Assembly: GCA_027627225.1 (NCBI GenBank)
Contig: JAPFQT010000401.1
Span: forward strand, 1 to 64,000
Length of the DNA stretch: 64,000 nucleotides
Origin: Congeria kusceri
Lineage: Eukaryota > Mollusca > Bivalvia > Myida > Dreissenidae
Direction of reading: 5' to 3'
A program made the position numbers and the translations under genes. Shown here one piece after another: positions 60,953 through 64,000 of this stretch; the stretch's first letter is position 1, and each line of letters starts with the position of its first letter. Under the pieces are notes generated by a model. It saw only the letters and a list, made by a program, of their open reading frames with translations. It was not told the DNA's origin and searched no databases.

Positions 60953-63010
60953 TCATTGCGACGCTTCATCATGTTTCTTGTCCGCCCTCGTTTTTCTGCC
61001 ACCGTCACGATCAGAGGCTGTTCGAAACCATTCTCTGCACTCAATTTCAACTTCTGCAGCTGTGCATTTCAAGGAACGCATGACAGCTTCTGAAAATGGT
61101 AATGCAACGTAGGCTCATATTATTAGGAGATTCATTCTATGTTCAAACAGGGTTGCAAGAATTAACGATACTGGGCAGTTAAACCAATAGCACTTCTTTA
61201 CACTTTTTACATTACAATGAAGACTATTTTTTTTCTGAAAAAAGAAAAAAGCCAGATGTAATTTTGTGTATATATATATTTTGAACTGAGACCTAGTCTT
61301 TTCACACATACTGTGACAACTTACTCTGCACAGCAACAGCCAATCGAAGTTTTCCAAAAGCTGCCTTTTGTTTCTTTCCATGCCAGTTATACTGCTTAGC
61401 GACCTCATTTAACATGCAATGCCTCAGAATGCGCCGGCACACATCAGCGCGGTTTTGGCCACCCAATACAGACAAATGGTTTACCTGAATAGAAACACAA
61501 AGCATCTGTACACAGTTGTCAGTTCATTAATTTCTGTTGTATATTAAAAGAACAATTAGCATTTACCTAAATTTTAAAATGCAATTTGTATTAACAAGGT
61601 ATAAATAAGTTACAACAAACCACATACCAGGGCATCAAATGTTGTTTCTTCCATAAGCTGCTCATTCAGCACGGTCATTTCCTCCATGGAGCTAACAGGC
61701 AGATTTACTCTTTCTGGCAGTGTGGTCTGGTCCACAACCGAGCCAGCAGCAAGGGTGCGTACAATACCCATGACCTGGCCTAAGGTATCCTGCATGGCCG
61801 ATTGTTGCTGGAGTACCTTCTCCAACATTGTGAAGATCTGAATGTCTCTGGCTGGAAAATAATATGTTGAGATGTTATTTGCAGACCTGAATTTGCAGCC
61901 TTTTTAAACTATCAAATAGTATTAATTAAATATGCAAGGCATAAAAAAAAGATGTTTGATATTTTTATTAAAATAATTACATTACAAGTTAATTAAATTA
62001 ATAATTGCAGCTCTTAATAATCCAATTCGATCTACCATAACAGATTCTATAAACAACATACCAACAGTGTTGCGAGTCTGTGCAGATTCTGTTGTAGTTT
62101 CCGTTTCATTAGAGTTCAATACTGCAGATAGGACAGATGTACCCGAACATGATGTATGAGCTGCATTGGAAAAAAAACAAGCTTTAGAATATAAAATTAA
62201 ATGCAAACTTATTGTTCTGCATATCTCAAAATTGTGTCCATACCAGTCTTACTGACCTTTTTAAACTAGAGTTATGTATAAGAAAGAGACAAGGTAAAAT
62301 AAAAAAATAACCATGTGTCATTCTAATAGCATTTCCAAGTTCATGTAGTTTACTCGGCCATTTACGTTGAGTATAAAACGTGAATCTTTTGAATATTTTT
62401 TGACAGCATGCAGCAAGTGTTTATACTAGAGATGGCAAAATCATTCGACTATTCGATTGAATGATAACTATTTGAATAGTGTAATTGCCTTCGAATAGTC
62501 ACAATTTTTAAGTTTATATAAAATTATCAATTTGATGATAGTATGGCATACGTCACAAAATCACCAGTTACTCGTAAAAACAACATTCTCTGCAGAGAGG
62601 TTACGTGTCAGGCCATATTGATATTTAACACACAGGAAAGTGTTAATGGCATTTTGGCTAACGATAGAAATACACACAAAAAGTGGATTGGGCAGTGTGT
62701 GGTCATTTTCAACATCTGTGTCTGAAGAATCATTTTCTGACATTTGAGAGGAATCGGACAAAACTGAGAAGTCATTATCAGATTCACTTTCATTTAATGT
62801 TGGAGTTTCCTGTGAATCTGTGCTAATAGCAAGTTCAGTACCACTATGATCGCTGACTGGATGTTTGGAAATAAAAGAGACAAAATTGCCTGTTGCATCG
62901 GGTGTACTGGAACATTCCTCAGCATTGTAAACATGATTTATGTGTCTAGAAACATTTTTTTTTACCTGTCTGTATGATTTCCAGTATGTTTTATCCCTTG
63001 ATTTTGACAT
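60953..63010 (-). CDS. Five-exon gene with DUF4806-like domain (318 aa)
   Basis: Exons on the minus strand: 63,010-62,674, 62,160-62,062, 61,851-61,628, 61,484-61,325 and 61,089-60,953. They total 957 bases (319 codons with TGA). Acceptors (CCAATGCAG, TTTTCCAG, TATTCAG, TTTTCAG) and donors (GTATGT, GTATGT, GTAAGT) of exons 2-5 are good and all phases agree. Only the exon 1 donor (GTATTT) is weak. The N-terminus (start MSKSRDKTYWKSYRQVKKNV) is basic, followed by a Ser/Asp/Glu-rich acidic stretch. Exon 3 gives a helical segment (MLEKVLQQQSAMQDTLGQVM). Exon 4 carries the DUF4806-like part: LGGQNRADVCRRILRHCM, then YNWHGKKQKAAFGKLRL. The C-terminus is basic. DUF4806 occurs in many invertebrate proteins of unknown function, often tied to mobile elements. 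The flanking 'atcggcccgat' clusters suggest this too. It may be active or a recent relic; no frame breaks are seen in exons 2-5. Confidence 0.7.
62226..62420 (-). other. Open frame inside intron 1, possible alternative exon
   Basis: A 65-codon minus frame without ATG includes a protein-like run (FTFYTQRKWPSKLHELGNAI) and a donor-like CATG|GTTATT in the phase that exon 2 needs. No good acceptor is visible in this frame. A second frame over the same bases is also open and protein-like, so which (if either) is coding is unclear. Confidence 0.25.
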
Positions 63011-63690
63011 TGCTAATATAATACTTAAACGGAATGTTCCAGTTTCACCAAAATTTATTAAAAATAATTTACTTAAACAACCAATAGCTGACTAGCCATT
63101 TATTAATGAAATTAAACAAACAGTAAACGTCGCGAAAACATGTGACATTTAATGACAGATAACAATTTCAGAGAAACAGCACTCACAAAAAGTGTCAAAT
63201 CTTGTGGATAAACAATTAAAATTGATTCCTAACATAAATAGCTAAAAGAGTTCAGGGCAGAGTGTTTTTACCTTGATAATATTAAAGTGAATCAATGCAG
63301 CTTTGTCCCGCCTATTTTTATGATCATACAGGACTGAATATATTTTAAAGTAAAATATTTCAAACGCATATTTAAAGAAAAAATAATTTGAAAACTATAT
63401 TAATTAAATGAAAGGTATTTTATAATATTATGTAATATAAATTTAGATGGTTTACATAATTTATTTTGGTTACTTCCAACGCCGGGACAGATCTCGATTC
63501 ACTGCAAACATGCCAAGGGAAACAACCAGGGTAATTCCATTTGACAACTGTTACTCTCCCTTGACACACCATTATATTTTTATTTTATACCAAGTATCAT
63601 TCACAGTTTTAAAACAGACATATACAATTTAATGCAACAAGTAATTAAAAAGAAAATAATCAAAGTTACCTTTTCTCTTGAGTGTTAATT
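63011..63690. other. Upstream region of the minus-strand gene
   Basis: About 680 bases, AT-rich, with no gene or repeat recognised. It should contain the promoter of the gene at 60,953-63,010, but no TATA box or initiator can be singled out. Confidence 0.4.
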
Positions 63691-64000
63691 ATGATATCGG
63701 GCCTATGTTGGGCCGATATCATATTTTAAACTGTCGAGTTATAAATATTTTTATAACAACGGGCCGACATCGGGTCGACATTGTCCTATAAATATCAATT
63801 TTATAATATGCAACCTATTCAAACGTTATTAAACCAGATGGATTAACTAAAATAGAACATTGCAAAAAGGGTCTTAACTCTTAACAAAATAATGTGTGTT
63901 TTACAGACATGTCGGTCCGATGTCGGCCCAACATCGGCAAACTTCTACCGATATGCCATCATCTAGCCAATATCGGGCCGATGTGGGCATGTTTGTTGGG
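63691..64000. repeat. Cluster of 'atcggcccgat' motifs, right, cut by the window end
   Basis: Variants of 'atcgggccgat' at 63,694-63,722, 63,760-63,782, 63,907-63,936 and 63,970-63,990, in both orientations. The last bases 'gggcatgtttgttggg' could be close to an element terminus, which lies beyond or at the window edge. Confidence 0.6.

Overview
This window is nuclear DNA from an animal, most likely a bivalve mollusc. There are no operons or bacterial-type genes, and the exons that can be seen have GT/AG splice sites. Most of the sequence is repeats of kinds common in bivalve genomes: mobile elements with degenerate ~145-170 bp tandem cores rich in 'ggtcaaggtcac', tRNA-derived SINEs with conserved tails, and clusters of 'atcggcccgat' motifs. 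A freshwater or marine heterodont clam or mussel would fit, but the species cannot be fixed from the sequence alone.

Bases 1-28,559 are one uninterrupted satellite array with a 131 bp monomer, about 218 copies, open at the left edge of the window. Shared private variants show that blocks of 0.7-2.5 kb inside the array have been copied to new positions at fixed offsets (1967, 3411/3673, 4181, 4459, 5485 and 11762 bp). The array is therefore built by segmental amplification as well as monomer drift. It ends abruptly at 28,559.

Bases 28,560-46,480 are a dense field of mobile-element remnants with tandem cores. Several families share the same ends: a T-rich start 'TTTTTAGCT', and a 3' end made of a short hairpin followed by 'TCTTGTT'. 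Nested in this field are a Tigger-like MITE whose uninterrupted target is preserved in neighbouring repeat units, a 39 bp minisatellite, and two short exon-like segments at 34,802-34,941 and 40,423-40,496. These may be terminal exons of an unidentified gene on the + strand.

Bases 46,480-58,700 contain a ~1.1 kb duplicated segment (47.5-50.0 kb and 57.2-58.3 kb). Comparing its two copies exposes a 1.38 kb insertion. The region also has three SINE loci or more, a TIR-flanked MITE, a TIR-flanked element filled with a 51 bp array, a 20 bp perfect hairpin repeat, a microsatellite, and a fragment of a coding sequence at 55.0-55.3 kb.

Bases 58,700-64,000 hold the clearest gene: a five-exon minus-strand gene (60,953-63,010, about 318 aa) whose exons join in phase and which contains a DUF4806-like domain. 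It lies between two clusters of 'atcggcccgat' motifs, so it may belong to a transposable element. Downstream of it is a ~62 bp minisatellite with a four-monomer higher-order repeat. No ribosomal RNA, intact tRNA or CRISPR array was found.
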